The notes: a model not told the origin generated them from the letters alone. Counted from the stretch's first letter, positions 1 to 11,388 are shown. The stretch: 64,000 bases of DNA from Conus ventricosus (GCA_018398815.1 CM031601.1:35834241-35898240); one strand, 5' to 3'. Numbers and translations: made by a program.

Positions 1-318
1 AATTCGGATGCAGGCATAGCATCAAGGAGTGAGAGAATCATTTATTTTCCTGGTCTGGATTTTGTGGGCCAATGTTGTGTGAAGGCCGTGACTTTATGAA
101 GTCTTGAGTGAGTTAGTTTGCCTCTCAGTGGAAAGAGTGCTACATGTATAAAATTTGTTTATAACGTGTTTGATGTGATTTAGTAAAGTGTTTTCCCGAA
201 GGAGAGGGGAGAAGAAAAAACATTCGGTAGTGCGCCTTTTGGTTGATTGGAAAGATTGCGTTGCGTATGGAGTAAATGCTGTCATGAATGCGCGTGTGCA
301 AAAGTGACAGTGTGACAG
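1..318 (+). repeat. 5' LTR, 3' portion only
   Basis: Direct copy of the 3' part of the LTR at 6220-6537. It ends in TGTGACA, giving the CA end expected opposite the TG at 5430. A TATA-like TATAAAA lies at 147-153 (matching copy near 6368) and may be the LTR promoter. The first roughly 790 bases of this LTR lie left of the window. Confidence 0.88.
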
Positions 319-319
319 T

Positions 320-336
320 GGTGACCCCGACTCCAG
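320..336 (+). promoter_or_regulatory. Primer-binding site of element A
   Basis: TGGTGACCCCGACTCC follows the LTR end after one base. It begins with TGG, the complement of a tRNA CCA end, as expected for minus-strand priming. The tRNA species cannot be assigned by eye. Confidence 0.6.
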
Positions 337-1802
337 TTTCACCGACGTAGCTGCCGTTGTTTTGTTTCCCCTAGGAAAAAAAAAGAAGAAAGATTTCTAT
401 TTGTACCTTCAGAGGAATGATTTTTATTTGTTCCCTTGGGCCTGAGAAAAAAAGATTTTGATTTGTACCCTCAAGGGTTTGAGGGAAGGAAAAAAAAAGA
501 AAAAAGTTTAATTATTTATTGTGTATAATATTTGCAATTTTTTTTGTTCTATTTCTATGTGTGTTTAAGGTGGTTGAGATTTCTTTGGTTGCTCTACTCC
601 GTTAAGGTTTTTTTTTTTGGTAGGATTTCCTTTTGACCCTTTCCCCCCTCAGGACCGATAGCCTCAACCTCCTCTTGCTCGTACCTGGCAGCAAGGGGGC
701 AGGGCGTTGAGGAATCGCTGTCCTTACCTAGAGTATTAGATTTTTTGTCCCCTTCCCCAGGACTGATAGCCCCAACCTCTTCCTGCGTTTAGCAGGGGGG
801 CATGGCGTTGGGGAGTCGATAGTCTTTCCCTTCTCGTAATTATCTATTTCTTTCCCTTTCCTATTGTTTCATTTTGATTTTTCCCCTTGCCCTCAGAGTG
901 TGGGATCAGCTTCACCTCCATCACGCAAATAGTGTAGGTGGTGGAGTTGATTACCGCTCAGCCCAAATAAACATCTTTATCTTTTGATTATTTTTTTTTC
1001 TGGGTGTGGTGCGAGATTTTCTTTGAGTTTGGGTGAATGTGCATTTATTAATTGATTTGTTTATTATTTTGCATTATTGCTGTAGTGTTGTGTATATTGT
1101 GAGTGATTTGTTTTTTCCCGTCTCCAGTTTCACGGGGGACAGTGACCACTAGGGTGCTGTCTGAGGGCTTCTTTTGCTGTTCTTGATTTCTTCTCACTGT
1201 TCCGATCCTGTGTATCCTTTCATTTCCTTTTCACCCCCTTTTTCAAAACCTCTTAAACCTTCTCATCAATAAGCTCCTATCTAGTTTCTTTTCTACATTT
1301 TCATCTTTTAGGTAAGATTTCCGCTAGTTTGTGTTTCTTCCCCTCTTTTTAATTGTTTGTGCTTCCATTTGTTTTGTAAATTTATATTCATTTATCGTAT
1401 AAGGCGATACATTTGTTTTGTAAATTCATTTGAAATTAAGTAAGAAAGAAAGACTGACAACAAGAACATTTAAGAACTTAGACTTTATAAGAATTTATTT
1501 TCAGAAAACTTTATTGTGTTTTTTTCCTTTCCTAGGAAAAACAGATTAGCATTGAACTTCATTTTTTTTAAATTCCAAATTGATACCTGTTTTCGAGAAC
1601 AAAATATTTCTGGAAAAATACATTCCTTGTGTTTCATATCTACCTTGTTTTAGTAAGCTGTTTTCTGTTTACACCGGAAATTGAATTCTGTATTTGTATA
1701 TATTATAATTACATTTTTTGTGAAACATAAAGCGCCATCATATATCGCCTTATTTTTATTCATACTTAGAAATTGTTTTGTGTTTATATCTGTTGACGGT
1801 TC
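337..1802 (+). other. Untranslated leader of element A
   Basis: About 1.47 kb, T-rich, no supported ORF. It contains two similar C/T-rich segments near 650-720 and 765-820, both with a 'ctcctgc' plus 'gcgttggggagtcg'-like core. They look like an old internal duplication. No gene is seen. Confidence 0.55.
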
Positions 1803-2994
1803 ATGATGGATGATTTTGATAAATATGTTCAACAAGCGGAACGCTTGGGTTTTGATGGAGAAAAACTTACCAACTATGTGCAACAATGCATAGATAGGGC
1901 AGACAGGCTAAGAGAGAGAGAAGAAAATCAAAGGAAACTAGAAAGTGAAGAAAGAAGATTACAGAGGGAAGCTGAAATTGAAGAAAAAAGACTACAGAGG
2001 GAAGCTGAAGCTGAAGAACGTCAATTTAAGTTGAGGCAGTTCGAACTAGAAAACTGATGCTGAAATTAAAAGAATACAGGCATCGAGAGACCCTCCACCA
2101 GTCGGTTCCGCAAGCGCGCCTCAACCGAAAGCGGCATATATTCCAAAGTTACCGCCTTTCGAGGAAAAAACGGATGACATTGATAGTTTTCTTTTCCGTT
2201 TTGAAAGTCACGCAACGTCTTGTGGTTGGCCAAAGGAGAAGTGGACATTGTATATTGCGTCGTTGTTTAAGGGTAGCGCTTTGACACTGTACCACACACT
2301 CGCGGCGAAACAAAATTTAACTTGGGATCAGTTGAAAGAAGAACTCCTCAAGAAATTTCAATGTTCTGCTGATCGTTTTCGCGAACGTTTCCGTTCTGTG
2401 CGCCCTGACAAAGGAAAATCGTTTCCGTCGTTTCTAATTCGTATGAGTCATTGTTTGGATCGATGGATCGATTTGTCAAAAACGAACAAAACTTTCCAAT
2501 CACTGCGAGATCTCCTTCTTAGAGAACAACTTTTCCAGAGCGTGAGCAAAGATCTGGCAACTTTCCTTAAAGAAAGGCAATTTGAAAGCGTTGAGGAAAT
2601 GTGTCAGATGGCTGATCAGTATTGTATCGCTCACCCAGATAAGGGCGTGGCTAGGAAAGGAGAATTTTCCATCTTTGAGTCTCATGCGTCATGTACTATC
2701 CCATCAGGACAGGGAAGTTACAGGAAAGGAAATCGTGGGTCATTTCTGAGTCCTCAAGGATATACTTATCCTAGGAACGGACAGGGATCTTTCCGCGGTT
2801 CGAGTGACTTTCATCAGTACCAGTACTCGCCACCAGAAAGACCGTTACTCCTCAGCAAACGTTCCGAGGTCGTGGACAACGACCACCGCGTAGACCTGTT
2901 GGGCCAGTTCGTGGACAGAACCGAAGTTCACAAAATCAGTCAGCTGCCGATCAGACAATGCGATGTTTCTTTTGTGATGGCAAGTTCCATATGA
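1803..2994 (+). pseudogene. gag of element A (frameshifted)
   Basis: Structural polyprotein of the retrotransposon. The ATG at 1803 opens a short ORF with a strongly charged, heptad-like stretch rich in EERRLQREAE repeats, likely a coiled coil. A one-base shift near 2055 moves into the frame that continues through 2248-2850. That frame has the usual Gypsy capsid landmarks: a proline-rich linker, 'LPPFEEKTDDIDSFLFRFE', then 'LFKGSALTLYHTL', and further on 'FQSLRDLLLREQLF'. A second shift near 2860 leads into the Arg/Gly/Pro-rich nucleocapsid frame that reaches the CCHC knuckle at about 2964. Homology is by motif recognition; exact shift points are approximate. The gene is non-functional. Confidence 0.82.
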
Positions 2995-3896
2995 AAAAGA
3001 ATTGCCCTTTCAAACCAAATGATTCAAAACCCGCATTAGTCTCCACTGATTGTGAAGAAGGCCTTGTTTTGGCACCACATCAAGCTGTTGATGGACTGGT
3101 GTTAGAAAACGGAGCCATCAATGGATTGCAGGCTTTGGTTTTGCGAGACACTGGGTGCACCACCGCTGGTGTACGGAAATCTTTCGTGCTTCAAAACCAG
3201 TATCTCAACACTGTCCAAAAGTGTAGGTCGTTTGGAGGCAAGATTGAAACGTTTCCGCTGGCGAAAATTTCAGTCGATACACCGTACTACTCCGGTTTTC
3301 TTACCGCCTGTGTCATTGATAACCCAGTCTGCGACTTGATCTTGGGCAATTTGCCAGGTGTCGCTACAGTACATGGTGGTGCTGGAGGATCGTTTGTTCC
3401 TTGTCTTGTGAGTACCAGATCAGACATCGTAGAGCAGGGAAAGGCTACAAAGCCGCTAAAAGTCTCAAAACTGGATGAACTCCAGATTACCCCAGATGAT
3501 CTAAAAGAAATGCAGGGAAAAGACGAGACGCTGACGACAATACTTTCTGCTGCTAAACAGACTGTCACTGACATACCAACGGACAAACAGTCAGCTGATA
3601 GAAAAACAGATGTATACAAGGTCTTTGCTGATAGAAAAGCAAAGGCACGTTCCTTCAGTGTAGGGGATAAAGTCCTTGTATTACTCACTGATGAACATAA
3701 CAAGCTTCGTGTTATGTGGAAGGGTCCTTTTCAGGTGGTCGAAAAAAATTCTGCAGTTAATTATAAGATCAAAATGGCAAACACTGAGAAGGTATTTCAT
3801 GTGAACATGTTAAGAAGTATGTTGAACGTACAAATGTTGCCATCAACCAGTCAGTTGAGTGGATATGTCCTGTGTCAGAAACTGATGTCAACATGA
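2958..3896 (+). pseudogene. Nucleocapsid knuckle, protease and integrase N/C-terminal ends (element A pol, internally deleted)
   Basis: A single open frame of 312 codons. Residues 3-16 form a CX2CX4HX4C zinc knuckle (CFFCDGKFHMKKNC). Around residues 65-75 is the aspartic protease motif LVLRDTGCTT. After the protease comes 'ITPDDLKEMQGKDETL', which resembles the segment preceding the zinc-binding domain of Gypsy integrases. The frame then jumps into an integrase C-terminal region: 'RSFSVGDKVLVLL', then 'MWKGPFQVVEK' (GPY/F module) and 'KVFHVNMLR'. The HHCC domain and DDE core are missing, so about 1 kb was lost in frame. RT sequence lies downstream, not upstream, of this module. The deletion leaves no catalytic integrase. 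Confidence 0.8.
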
Positions 3897-4547
3897 CAGA
3901 CATTATCAGTGATGAATTTGTACCCAATGTGACGTACAGGGACAGATCAAAGGTTGTGAAAACAGCAAATGTAGGAGTGTTAACATCTACCAGTGCAGAT
4001 GATGTTGTACCCTTCCTACTCTGTCTGTCAAAGGTGAAACCTATGATGATGTGATTTTGTCGAATGATTTGTCTTCAAGTCAAACAGAACAGCTCAAAGA
4101 AATTTTGAAAGACTTTCAGGATGTGTTGACAGATACCCCAGGTACAGTGACTGGTATTGAACCCCATAGTATTCAGTTAACTACTGAAATACCAGTGCGA
4201 ACCAGACCATATCCCCTGCCGTTTGCAAAAAAAAGAGGTTGTCGAGAGGGAAATCAAAGTAATGCTGGATTTAAAGGTCATAGAACCTTCTACGTCTCCG
4301 TACAGCTCACCAGTTGTATTGGTGGACAAACCTGATGGATCGGTGCGTTTCTGCATCGATTACAGAAAAGTAAATAAGATCACTGTGTTCGATGCCGAGC
4401 CTATCCCAGACATTGAAGAACTTCTGTGTCAGCTCTCAGAAGGAAATTATTTTGTGACAGTAGACTTGACTAAAGGAATTCCAATTTACCATTGAACCAG
4501 TGCCTGGAACACAAAATGTCATGGCAGATTTATTGTCACGTGTATGA
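3897..4547 (+). pseudogene. Reverse transcriptase N-terminus and RNase H C-terminal tail (element A)
   Basis: From about 4030 the pre-RT linker 'QLKEILKDFQDVLTDTPG' and 'PVRTRPYPLPFAKK' can be read. A shift near 4230 moves to the frame with 'VMLDLKVIEPSTSPYSSPVV', 'GSVRFCIDYRKVNK' and 'NYFVTVDLTKG', that is RT fingers and the first palm motif. At about 4480 the RT breaks off, and after another frame change the sequence reads 'PVPGTQNVMADLLSRV' followed by TGA at 4545-4547. That tail is the typical end of a Gypsy RNase H domain. The YxDD box and the RNase H core are absent. The fragment confirms that RT-RNase H formed the 3' end of pol. Confidence 0.78.
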
Positions 4548-5429
4548 ATATTCATGGACAAATGTAACTGTCTTCAAGGGAAAGACTATTCCTGTTTTTT
4601 GTCTTTCTTAATGATTACGGTGTGATCACATTTGACAGTGCATTGTATGCTACTGACGATTTAAATCAAGTGGTATTTATGCATAATTTGCTTGTTGAAG
4701 TGACTATATGTTTTACAAGCAAAAACTACTTGATGTTGATGTATTACATATCTATTCTTTGCTTTATTCTTTCGTAAACAATGAAAAATCATCATGTACT
4801 ATTTATGTCTAACTTGCTTGTGAAGATGAATATATATGTATGTGTGATGAGCAAATAACCCTTTAGAAATGTATATACACATGTTTTGATTGGGCAATGA
4901 GACAAACCAATTGTTTTCATTTGTCACTGTCAACAATGGAAAGCATGTGACTTTTCAATGGACTATAACATTACATGTGGGAAAAAACTGTTTCAACTAT
5001 GTTTATTTTGTTTACATGTCTATTGAGAAACATTTACACTTGGAAATATTCTCATTTTCATGAGGGTTTTGAAACATATGATGTGAGACAAAGATCAAGG
5101 GAAAATATGTGCTTCACATCTTAATGTATGAACACAATTTGTACTTTGAATTGTTAATATCCCTAATTGTTTTATCCATGTAATTTGTGAAATGTATTTT
5201 GTGAAGTATGGTGATCAATTATGAATTTTTTTTTTAGAAAGACTGAAAGTTTGAAATATGCTATTTATGGTGGATCATGATGATTGATTCTATACGTTGA
5301 TTATTAATTTGGTGAATCATGTGTGATGGTTACACATTTTGAGATTCATGGCTGAAGATGTGTTTAAGTGAAGTTGTATATCCTTTAAAAAATTTTCTGG
5401 AGAAAATTTTTTCATCCCAGGATGGGGGG
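4548..5429 (+). other. 3' untranslated region and polypurine tract of element A
   Basis: About 880 bases, AT-rich, no supported ORF. It ends in the purine run AGGATGGGGGG at 5419-5429 directly before the TG of the 3' LTR, the expected plus-strand primer. Confidence 0.65.
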
Positions 5430-6537
5430 TGTCATGTGACGTAGCCTCACATCAAGGCATGTGACGCTCCATCACATGTAGTTAGTGATATGAATCATTT
5501 CCCCATGCCACAACGGAAAAGGAAGAATATTCATGTGGCTTGACTAGTGTAGCGGGCGTCCCCAAATAATTGTGAGTATGACTCGGTAAAGAAACAAACG
5601 TGGTCATTGGGTGAAAGTGACCACTGAGAGATAGTTTAACAAGGGCTGGTAAGGTGCTGGTCATGTGTTTTGAACACTGAGTATGCACTCACTAGGAGGA
5701 GGGAGGAAAGAATCAGTTTTAACCCAGCAGATGGCCTAGAGACTCGAACCTGTCAGGACGTTGGTCCTTGCTGCTGACCAGTCATTACCAGGTGAGCGAT
5801 AGATAGTTGGGGAAAGCTACAGGGGAAAACTTATAGAAAAGAGAAAGAAAGAATTCATATGTTGAATTAAGAAGCAGGTTACTTACACGAACCTTATTCG
5901 TGTTTCAGCCCTTCACCTTTACCCTTCGCCCTTCACCCTTCACCTTTCACCCCGTGAGGTGGTTGAAGATGGCCATGGTGTGGGGAACACACCGGTAGGC
6001 AGCCCCAGGAATTAAGGACTCCAGGGAGAGGAGTCGGGAACTCGTCATCTCTCCAGGGACAGGAGAAGACGAGGGAGAGGAGTTGGAACTCATCTCTCCA
6101 GTGACAAGAAGAGTCGAGGGAGAGGAGTCGGAAGTCATATCTCCAGGACGGGAGAAATCGAGGGGGCGAGATTATGTCTGAGAGAGACAGGGAATCCTGA
6201 AAGGATGAGGCGAGTCGTAATTCGGATGCAGGCATAGCATCAAGGAGTGAGAGAATCATTTATTTTCCTGGTCTGGATTTTGTGGGCCAATGTTGTGTGA
6301 AGGCCGTGACTTTATGAAGTCTTGAGTGAGTTAGTTTGCCTCTCAGTGGAAAGAGTGCTACATGTATAAAATTTGTTTATAACGTGTTTGATGTGATTTA
6401 GTAAAGTGTTTTCCCGAAGGAGAGGGGGAGAAGAAAAAACATTCGGTAGTGCGCCTTTTGGTTGATTGGAAAGATTGCGTGTGCGTATGGAGTAAATGCT
6501 GTCATGAATGCGCGTGTGCAAAAGTGACAGTGTGACA
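5430..6537 (+). repeat. 3' LTR of element A (1108 bp)
   Basis: Begins TGTCATGTGACG after the polypurine tract and ends TGTGACA, giving TG...CA ends. Its last 318 bases match positions 1-318. It contains a short CCTTCAC-type array near 5905-5950 and about three copies of a roughly 45-bp purine-rich unit (6045-6165) around 'ATCTCTCCAG...GAGGGAGAGGAGT'. The TATA-like box recurs near 6368. Confidence 0.88.
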
Positions 6538-6556
6538 GGGGGAAACATTGAACAAA

Positions 6557-6557
<1 letters not shown>

Positions 6558-6604
<47 letters not shown>

Positions 6605-6685
6605 GCACGCACGCACGCACGCACGCACTCACGCACGTACACACGCACGTACACACGCACGCACGCACTCTCTCACACACACACA

Positions 6686-6748
<63 letters not shown>
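6558..6748. repeat. (CA)n microsatellite with CACG interruptions
   Basis: Nearly uninterrupted AC dinucleotides with a GCAC/CACG core at about 6600-6670. It abuts the 3' end of element A, so the element inserted into or next to the microsatellite. Confidence 0.97.
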
Positions 6749-6752
<4 letters not shown>

Positions 6753-6763
6753 ACCCGACTCAC

Positions 6764-6870
6764 CTTCGATCTCCCAGTACCGGAATCCGGAGTGATGTAC
6801 CCGTCCATCTTGGCTGTTTGACGAGAACTTGCCGTGGTTGGGCGAGATCCAGCGGTTGTCGGTCTTGACG
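6764..6870 (-). other. Possible host exon fragment, unidentified
   Basis: On the minus strand a GAAG|GTGAGT splice-donor-like junction sits at 6764/6763. Upstream of it one frame reads 'DNRWISPNHGKFSSNSQDGR' and then 'VHHSGFRYWEIE', aromatic-rich like a folded domain and unlike surrounding repeats. Another frame is also open, so coding is not proven. No clear splice acceptor or polypyrimidine tract precedes it. I do not recognise the family. It may be an exon of a host gene or debris of one. Confidence 0.25.
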
Positions 6871-7199
6871 TCACAGACATGATGACATCACTGGCGTCTT
6901 GATGCTACTGCTGGTCTTTGTGGCGATTGGCTTAGAAAGAGTGTCCTTTGTGAACCAAATGTTGCCCCTTATTGTGCACTGAGCATATGTAAACGAACCC
7001 ACGACAACAGTTCGTAACCAAAAATTCTGTCGAAAAATTCATCCATTTTTACAGATCAATTAAACACAACAATCGAAAGACAGAAAAAAAAACATAAAAT
7101 TATCGAAACGCTCTCCCGGGGAGAGGGAGTGTTGTGGTTGGAGGGGGTGGAGTGGGGATGGGGAGGGTGTAAACTAAAATTCACTCTGAGAAACAAGCA

Positions 7200-8290
7200 A
7201 AATGGCCAGAGACATTGAGGACAACTGGTCGCATAGATTGGATGTAATGAATTCCCTCATCAAGGAATGAAGTAAACGCAACCGACAGAAAAACAAAACT
7301 GTTTTATTCCAAAATGGCATCTGGAAAAGCTGGCTAAATGTAATAGAATCTTCCACATCAATTGCAAAAGAAAAAACATGTGAAAGGACTGGGCAGAATA
7401 GACTATGAATTCTGGAAAGAAGTCCTGTCAACTAGAGAAGAAATCTGTAATCAAGCTGGAAGATGTTAAGTGTAACAATTTTCAAAGTCAAATGCTCTTC
7501 AATAACTTATTACTCACTTATAAACACAAAACGCTGTTCTTCCCAACTTGGCAAATTAAGGAATTGAAACGATTAAACAGATTATTCATTCTGGAGAAAA
7601 CCGATTCACTAAAGGAATGACAAAACATTATCGGACACATCAGAGCAAATACCGCATTAGAGTATAACATTCTAATGAACATAGTGGATACAGAACGGAG
7701 AAAAAGAAAAAGAGAAGTCAGATATGGGAGGCGAATCGGTTCAATACGAAAGTAAAGGACATTAAGAAATAAGTATGTGACGGTTAAAAAACAACCGAAT
7801 GACTGTGTGCGTCTCAGTTTTGGTTTAGAAAATTTGCCATAAGATTAACTGCATCAATAGGTCAAGCGCAAAAGATGTCACAAAAAAGAAACAAGATTAA
7901 GAGTCTTGCACTGGAAAAGCTTGCGCAAGGTTTATCCTACAAATATTCTTCTAAGTACAATGCAAGTAAAAGAAAATAACGTGTTCTTATTTTCCTGATA
8001 CAGTCGATTACATCGACCATTTTGTCTATGATTGTCCACCTGTTCAAAAGTTTTTTTGTGTTTTTTTTTAAATCGAGGATTTTATATACGTAAAAACAGA
8101 AATAAGACTAAGGCTACCAGGATTGGACATACTGTTTGGGGTAAACAAATCTGGTCTAAATCTTGTAAATTACAAATTTATTAACTTCATTATTCTTTTA
8201 GCTAAGATGTGTATGGGCATATTAAAAAAAAACCGATTCTGTCTTCTCTACAAAATATTTTTGAAGAAGTGAATTATTATAAAATATCAC
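7200..8290 (+). mobile_element. L1/Tx1-like LINE remnant, C-terminal part of ORF2
   Basis: Heavily degraded. Readable scraps in changing frames include 'NNFQSQMLFNNLLLTYKHKT' followed by LFFPTW (about 7472-7550), like the KTLFFxxW block after the RT palm of L1-type ORF2. Later come 'PTNILLSTMQVKENNVFLF' and 'DYIDHFVYDCPPVQKFF' (about 7935-8050), like the cysteine/histidine end region (EHxFWxCxxxxxFW). No EN or catalytic RT motif remains. Clade assignment is by motif only. Confidence 0.6.
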
Positions 8291-8425
8291 ACCTCTCCTT
8301 GAAGTAGACTGGAAACATACTGCCTGCTACAGAACTCCTTTGATTGCATATGTCTGCAAAAACACTTACCGCTGCCGTTGTGAAGTGTATGCCATGAAGC
8401 CTGTAAATCCTCTCCCCGCCATACC

Positions 8426-8429
<4 letters not shown>

Positions 8430-8456
<27 letters not shown>

Positions 8457-8864
8457 GGTCTATTTTGTCTATCGGTCGGTCGGACCAATAGTCTACCTGC
8501 ATGTCCGCCTATCCATCTGTCTGTCTTCCCCTCTGTCTGTCTGTCTGTCTTTCTCTTTCTCTTTCAATCTCTCTCTCTCTCTCTCCCTCTCTCCCTCTCT
8601 CTCTCTCTCAAAACATGAGATTTTACTTTTATTTCTCTATCTGTTCGCTAGTCTGTCTGTTTGCCGGTCTGTCTGCCTGTCTATCTGTGCCTGTCTGTCT
8701 ATCACTGTCTCTCTCTCTTTCTGTTTCTATGAGAGAGAGTGCGCCTGTTTGTCAGTCTGTCCGTCTGACTTACGGTCTCACTTTCTGTTGTATTCTATGT
8801 TTGTCTGTCGTGTTCTGACTGTCTTCGCTCTCTGTCTGTCTTTATATTTGCCCCTCCCCTCCCC

Positions 8865-8925
<61 letters not shown>

Positions 8926-8986
8926 GACGTCTGTAATACTCGTTGCGTGGAGTACTCTCTCTCCTTCTCTCTCTCTCTCTCTCTCT

Positions 8987-9027
<41 letters not shown>

Positions 9028-9083
9028 TGTGTGTGTGTCGCGCACACACACACGCACACACACTCGCACACACACGCACTGTC
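8430..9083. repeat. C-run, (CT)n, (GTCT)n and (GT)n/(CA)n microsatellite cluster
   Basis: Poly-C at about 8424, then (CT)n blocks at 8437-8456, 8565-8610, 8868-8922 and 8955-9021, GTCT runs at 8515-8550 and 8655-8705, and GT/CA at 9022-9080. Overlapping ORFs here are low-complexity artefacts. Confidence 0.95.
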
Positions 9084-9084
9084 T

Positions 9085-9732
9085 TTGACATCAGAAAAGC
9101 TTACGACAAGGTATGGCATGCATGGCTTTTTGATAAGCTTAAAACTATTGGTTTAACCAGGAATATGCATCATTATATTGCTAGTTTTTTTTATCAAATA
9201 TATTTCTACAGGTAAGAGTAGGAAACACATATTCAAATCCTAGACAGCTACACATGGGTCTTCCACAAGGATCAGTTATTTCACCTATTCTATTTAATAT
9301 CATGTTATCAGATCTGCCAAGAGATCTATCTAAAGATGGAGTTTTAGTTCAATATGCTGACGATATTTGTTTCTGGATGAAAGTAACTATGAAACGCAAA
9401 ACTCCAGCCAGGGTCTTGAACTATACTAAAAAAATGTATACCAGCGTGAACTAAATAAAATTAACAAGTTTAAGAATGAAAATGGACTAATCTTATCATT
9501 AGAAAAAACACATATCATGTTATTCAGTTCAGGCTATGATCCAAAAAAGCTTCATAGTTTCACTATAGATGGCACTGTCATTAAATACCCACAAATCATT
9601 AAATTTCTATGGGTATATTTGTCTTCAAAACTGTCATGGAATTATCATATAGAGTATGTTTTAGATAAAGCTAGGAAAGGTCTAAATTATCTTAAAGTCA
9701 TAACTAAAACAACACTGGGCACAAGACACTAA
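9085..9732 (+). pseudogene. LINE reverse transcriptase fragment (I/Nimb-like group)
   Basis: Begins inside RT with 'VFDIRKAYDKVWHAWLFDKL' (palm motif A), directly after the microsatellite. After a shift near 9200 comes 'MGLPQGSVISPILFNIMLSD' and 'LVQYADDICFW' (YADD catalytic box, about 9350-9370). A further shift leads to 'LSLEKTHIMLFSSG' and 'IIKFLWVYLSSKLSWNYHI', the usual thumb-side motif. The 5' part with ORF1, endonuclease and RT fingers is missing, so the copy is 5'-truncated and frameshifted. Confidence 0.85.
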
Positions 9733-10190
9733 GGCACTTGCTACATATCTTGTGCGTTCAAGGCTGACCTGTGCCCAAGAAGTTTTCTTCAGCGCTCCAC
9801 AGCATTTGTTTTTGAAAAAAAAAAACCCTCCAAAGTATAGATTGTAAAGCATATAAACTCGCTCAACTTTAGGAACCTACAGAGAAGCAAGTATAAAAAT
9901 ACTCTTGATGAACAGAGAAACATTTCGGCTGTAAAATTTGTCGTAAAAGCTTCTGTTTGTAACACTTTTCTGCAACTGAAGTTACTTTAAGTTCACAAAC
10001 AGATTTTGCAAAAACTGAAGTTACTTTAAGTTCACAAACAGATTTTGCAAAAAGAGCCAAAACAATACAATTGTTAACATCCATAAATACATTTGCTTCT
10101 GACATCTTAAGTCCAACAAAATAAAGTGAAAAAGAGATTGCAGTTAAACCTTCCTTTTCGCCAGTTCCGGCATGGAAACAATATAAACTA
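9733..10190 (+). other. RT-RNase H linker of the same LINE, decayed, with a 40-bp tandem duplication
   Basis: Scraps of coding sequence in several frames. A 40-bp unit (CTGAAGTTACTTTAAGTTCA at its start) is present twice in tandem, at 9975-10014 and 10015-10053. Confidence 0.65.
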
Positions 10191-11150
10191 GTGTTTGATA
10201 TTGATCACACAAGTTTATCCAAAAATCACTCAAAGACCTCAGTACATTCTCACTTAGAAAATCACTATATAAACTATCTAAAGATATATTCGGATGGATC
10301 TATTCTCGAAACGGGCAACGCAGGTGCGGCATTTGTGATTCCTTCATTAAAAATAGAAAAACGATATCACAAGGGCAGACATTATTCGATTTTTACTGCT
10401 GAATACCATACTTATGGCCTTACATTATCTTGCAGACCTCCCGATAAATGTTTGTAAAATATTGTTTTGTGTAGACTCCAAATCTGTCTTATATGCCCTT
10501 AGATCCCCAAATATGCAGACGCGATTAGAGATGATAACAGAAATAAGGCATTTAATTCACCTGTTGTCTATCAAAGAAATTAGTACCACCTTACGTTGGG
10601 TGCCTTCGCACTGCGGAATATTTTCAAATGAGTGGGCAGATCAGGCTGCTAGGAGAGCAACGCGCAACATAGAAGGCTCAGTCCCACTAATGATGTTATC
10701 AAACTAGACCTTTCTGAGCATTACAAATGTATAGAGAAAGTGCCGAGGGATCGATTTAATGATTTTCTGATAAACTCAAATAGTCAGTATCATCAGCAGT
10801 GCGTTAAAGGAATGAAAGGAACTGATCCTAAACCCTTTTTAAGTAATGTACCCATTTTTTTTATTCTAGACCAATTACAAGTTTAATTTACAGGTTACGG
10901 TTAAATGCATTTCGCACAAAATATTCTAAAAATGTACTATGCACATGTGGGAAACAAATTATTGTAAACCATTTATGTTTTTCAGTGCCCCGTAATAAAT
11001 CTGTGAGCTCCTCAATCATTAGTTCATCAAATTTCATTTAATAATTCATTGTCCACAGAGGACATTTTACATAATTGTCAGTTACTGTATGATTTCTCTA
11101 AAATTTTGAATTCCAGTCCGGTTGGTATCTTTCTTGTGTTACTTTAAGTG
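10191..11150 (+). pseudogene. LINE RNase H domain and C-terminal zinc region
   Basis: RNase H1-like domain of the LINE polyprotein. It removes the RNA strand of the cDNA hybrid. Readable motifs in order: 'YLKIYSDGS' (first Asp), 'FTAEYHT' (Glu), a frameshift near 10420, 'ILFCVDSKSVLYALRS' (second Asp), and 'LRWVPSHCGI..NEWADQAA' (His and last Asp). All four acidic positions are still recognisable. Downstream, in another frame, 'LRLNAFRTKYSKNVLCTCGK' and 'NHLCFSVPRNKS' give the usual C-terminal cysteine/histidine element. No tail repeat was found at the 3' end. Confidence 0.82.
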
Positions 11151-11388
11151 TCATTATTGTTAAATAACTGACATGCTTGCAAGTAGGCCCCTATATGATA
11201 TTAGTACAGTTCTATAGAATTTAGATCCCATAAATTGATACATTAATAAGGACTCCTAAATTACTTTTCGTTCAGTTATATACTAATTGAATAGCCACAA
11301 ACACTAATTTCACTCGTACATATACTTCCTCATCCACAAATTATTCCTCAACTCCCCAGCTCCCCACCCCCAACCCCTACCCCCGCTC

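Larger units (their letters stand above)
1..6537 (+). mobile_element. Gypsy-type LTR retrotransposon A (decayed, 5' LTR cut by window edge)
   Basis: The first 318 bases recur almost unchanged at about 6220-6537, so these are the two LTRs of one element. Between them, in order, lie a primer-binding site, a long leader, gag remnants, a CCHC knuckle, a DTG protease, the two ends of an integrase, the start of RT, the last residues of RNase H, a polypurine tract and the 3' LTR. All coding parts carry frameshifts, and integrase core and RT/RNase H core are deleted, so the copy is dead. LTRs are nearly identical (small indels only), which suggests a fairly recent insertion or gene conversion. The integrase-before-RT order is unusual for Ty3/Gypsy and matches Gmr1-like elements. 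Confidence 0.9.

Noticed and set aside
5730..5790. tRNA-like CTAGAGACTCGAACCTG in the LTR
   Set aside because: Short chance similarity to a T-arm, inside the LTR, without other arms.
8287..9156. Ser/Leu- and Arg/Glu-repeat ORFs
   Set aside because: Translations of (CT)n and (GA)n; the same kind of artefact recurs at every CT, CA and GT tract in the window.
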